Shown here: piece by piece, positions 35,775-36,968 of the stretch
Numbering within the stretch: the stretch's first letter is position 1
Layout: each line of letters starts with the position of its first letter
Assembly (NCBI GenBank): GCA_023300105.1
Contig: JALZWM010000112.1
Span: forward strand, 1 to 36,968
Source: Hellea sp.
GTDB lineage: Bacteria; Pseudomonadota; Alphaproteobacteria; Caulobacterales; Maricaulaceae
Direction: 5' to 3'
Length of the DNA: 36,968 nucleotides
Notes under the pieces: generated by a model
Told to the model about the DNA's origin: nothing
Databases searched by the model: none
What the model saw: only the letters and a program-made list of their open reading frames with translations
Made by a program: the position numbers and the translations under genes

Positions 35775-36547
35775 GCTTTGTTTTTACTTGTTTTTTTAGA
35801 TTTTCTGACTTTCTTAGATGCCTTTTTAGAAGCAGTCTTGGCTTTACGGGCGGGCGCAACTTGACCGACTTCAATCATCTCATTAGATGATACCATCCCG
35901 CCAGATATTATCATTTTTGCGCCTTCTTCTGGGGTCATATCTAGAATTTTGATATCCTCCTCTTTGGAGAACAGCAAAAAACCTGACGTTGGATTTGGCG
36001 TGGTCGGAACAAAGACACAGACATAACCTGAAGGGAGAACTTTTGCAGGCGCGCCTGCAAGATCAGCCGTCACAAACCCTATCGCCCACAGACCTGGCCG
36101 GGGATATTCAAGCAAGCAAACCTCTTTAAAAGCTCGGTCTTTCTGTTCAGCCACAGTTGTTACGATTTGCTTTACGGCATTATAAACGGGGCTAACGACG
36201 GGAACGCGCGCAAGTAATTTCTCACCTGCCTTGATAACAGACTTCCCAATAAAGTTAGATGCAATGACACCTAAGAAGACAAGAATGATTATCGCAATAA
36301 ATATACCAAGGCCTGGTATATCAAAACCAAGGTAAGTCTTAGGATTCCACTGCTTAGGAATTAAACCTAAAACATTATTGTCGATTTTTTGAACAAACCA
36401 AGACACGCTCATGACTGTTGCGACAATCGGCAAAGCGATGATAATACCCGTAAAAAACCGGTTTCTTATCCACTTTACTAAGGATAATTTCGAGCCACTG
36501 TCTTCCGTCTCAAGAGGCGCCATGGAGTCAGTCATTCTAATGTCCAT
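35771..36547 (-). CDS. DUF502 family inner-membrane protein
   Basis: A 258-residue protein with two membrane segments (about 32-52, FFTGIIIALPIVATVMSVSW, and 80-102, GLGIFIAIIILVFLGVIASN) and a conserved cytoplasmic/periplasmic part (VPVVSPVYNAVKQIV, VCVFVPTTPNPTSGFLLF, EEGAKMIISGGMVS). The family is common beside recG in alphaproteobacteria; its function is unknown. The last 25 residues are a Lys/Ala/Ser-rich tail (KTASKKASKKVRKSKKTSK), possibly a nucleic-acid or lipid-head-group contact. Confidence 0.9.
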   Translation of the reverse strand: MDIRMTDSMAPLETEDSGSKLSLVKWIRNRFFTGIIIALPIVATVMSVSWFVQKIDNNVLGLIPKQWNPKTYLGFDIPGLGIFIAIIILVFLGVIASNFIGKSVIKAGEKLLARVPVVSPVYNAVKQIVTTVAEQKDRAFKEVCLLEYPRPGLWAIGFVTADLAGAPAKVLPSGYVCVFVPTTPNPTSGFLLFSKEEDIKILDMTPEEGAKMIISGGMVSSNEMIEVGQVAPARKAKTASKKASKKVRKSKKTSKNKA

Positions 36548-36593
36548 TAAAAACTGTTTATGTCTGCCCTATAAGCTGTACAGACTCATGTGA

Positions 36594-36620
36594 ATTACTC
36601 TATCTTTATAGAGGAGTAAT
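36594..36620 (+). repeat. inverted repeat upstream of the DUF3089 gene
   Basis: ATTACTC (36594-36600) and GAGTAAT (36614-36620) are perfect seven-base arms, with an alternative inner pairing CTCTAT/ATAGAG. The right arm is 12 bases before the ATG and includes the GGAG stretch, so an RNA hairpin here could hide a ribosome site, or it could be an operator. Confidence 0.35.
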
Positions 36621-36632
36621 CAGGGCAGAGAT

Positions 36633-36968
36633 ATGGCCAAAAGTATGAAAAAAAGTTTATTAGGACGACCGTTAATCTTGGGCAGCATTTTTATCTGCCT
36701 GTCTCTCTTTGTCGCTTATTTATACAGAGATGATATTTTTCAAACTATTCAAGACCCCCGCCAACCCTTTCAAACTTATGAAAGACCTACTGCACCAGAT
36801 TACAGCTCTAAAGACTCATGGCTTGCGCTGCCAGATCTAGACAGTGATCCGTTCGATCATGACACCGCAGGTGATGTCTTTATTGTAGTGCCGAGCGTTT
36901 ATAGAGGCGGCAAACACTGGGTACTACCTAGTGATGATTTAAAGAGAAAATCTAAACTTGAACGTATT
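36633..36968 (+). CDS. DUF3089-like protein (partial, cut by right edge)
   Basis: 112 codons are visible from ATG 36633. After a Lys-rich start there is one membrane anchor (LILGSIFICLSLFVAYLY). Then APDYSSKDSWLALPDLDSDP and GDVFIVVPSVYRGGKHW resemble the N-terminal signature of DUF3089, a family of alpha/beta-hydrolase-like proteins. The catalytic part lies outside the window. AGGG at 36622-36625 is a likely Shine-Dalgarno; ATG 36645 is an alternative start. Confidence 0.65.
   Translation, partial: MAKSMKKSLLGRPLILGSIFICLSLFVAYLYRDDIFQTIQDPRQPFQTYERPTAPDYSSKDSWLALPDLDSDPFDHDTAGDVFIVVPSVYRGGKHWVLPSDDLKRKSKLERI

Overview
The window looks like a chromosomal segment of a moderately AT-rich alphaproteobacterium, probably near the Hyphomonadaceae / Robiginitomaculum-type marine stalked bacteria. 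Evidence: the recG / sdhE / mfd cluster, the cysG-DUF2849-cysI-DUF934-cysH sulfite-reduction operon, a PopA/PleD-like REC-REC-GGDEF protein of the kind known from Caulobacter relatives, and a TonB receptor beside a GH3 glycosidase. The placement is inferred from gene content only. I see no tRNA, rRNA, CRISPR array, transposase or phage gene.

Left part (1-6649, all minus strand): a LytS-type sensor kinase and LytTR response regulator, then a TonB-dependent receptor and a GH3 beta-glucosidase lipoprotein that runs off the left edge. A pair of identical 10-base direct repeats 21 bases apart sits just upstream of the receptor and is a good candidate LytTR binding site. This reads as a small carbohydrate-uptake locus with its own regulator. 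From 6650 to 6952 there is no convincing gene, but there is an odd GC-rich block. A secreted Ca-binding-repeat/DUF11 protein follows (6953-8959).

8987-10037: a TauE/SafE-family permease gene appears to have been inserted into a small gene of about 92 codons. The two halves of that gene lie on either side in matching frame, and a 10-base repeat is duplicated at the two junctions.

10108-17699: a compact histidine operon: TrpR-like regulator with a perfect inverted-repeat operator over its promoter, then hisG, hisD, a hisC-hisB gene fusion, hisH, hisA, hisF, hisIE and a secreted trypsin-like protease, nearly all with overlapping ends. The enteric-like gene order is unusual for an alphaproteobacterium.

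17677-23264: a small lipoprotein, then the minus-strand sulfur operon cysG, DUF2849, cysI and a DUF934-CysH fusion, divergent from an XRE-cupin regulator. A 16-base perfect palindrome lies between operon and regulator.

23338-36968: thrC with an overlapping shikimate-kinase-like P-loop gene, hemH, an ACE-like M2 dipeptidase lipoprotein, the PopA-like protein, mfd-sdhE, recG, a DUF502 membrane protein, and the start of a DUF3089 protein cut by the right edge. Several convergent pairs overlap at their stop codons.
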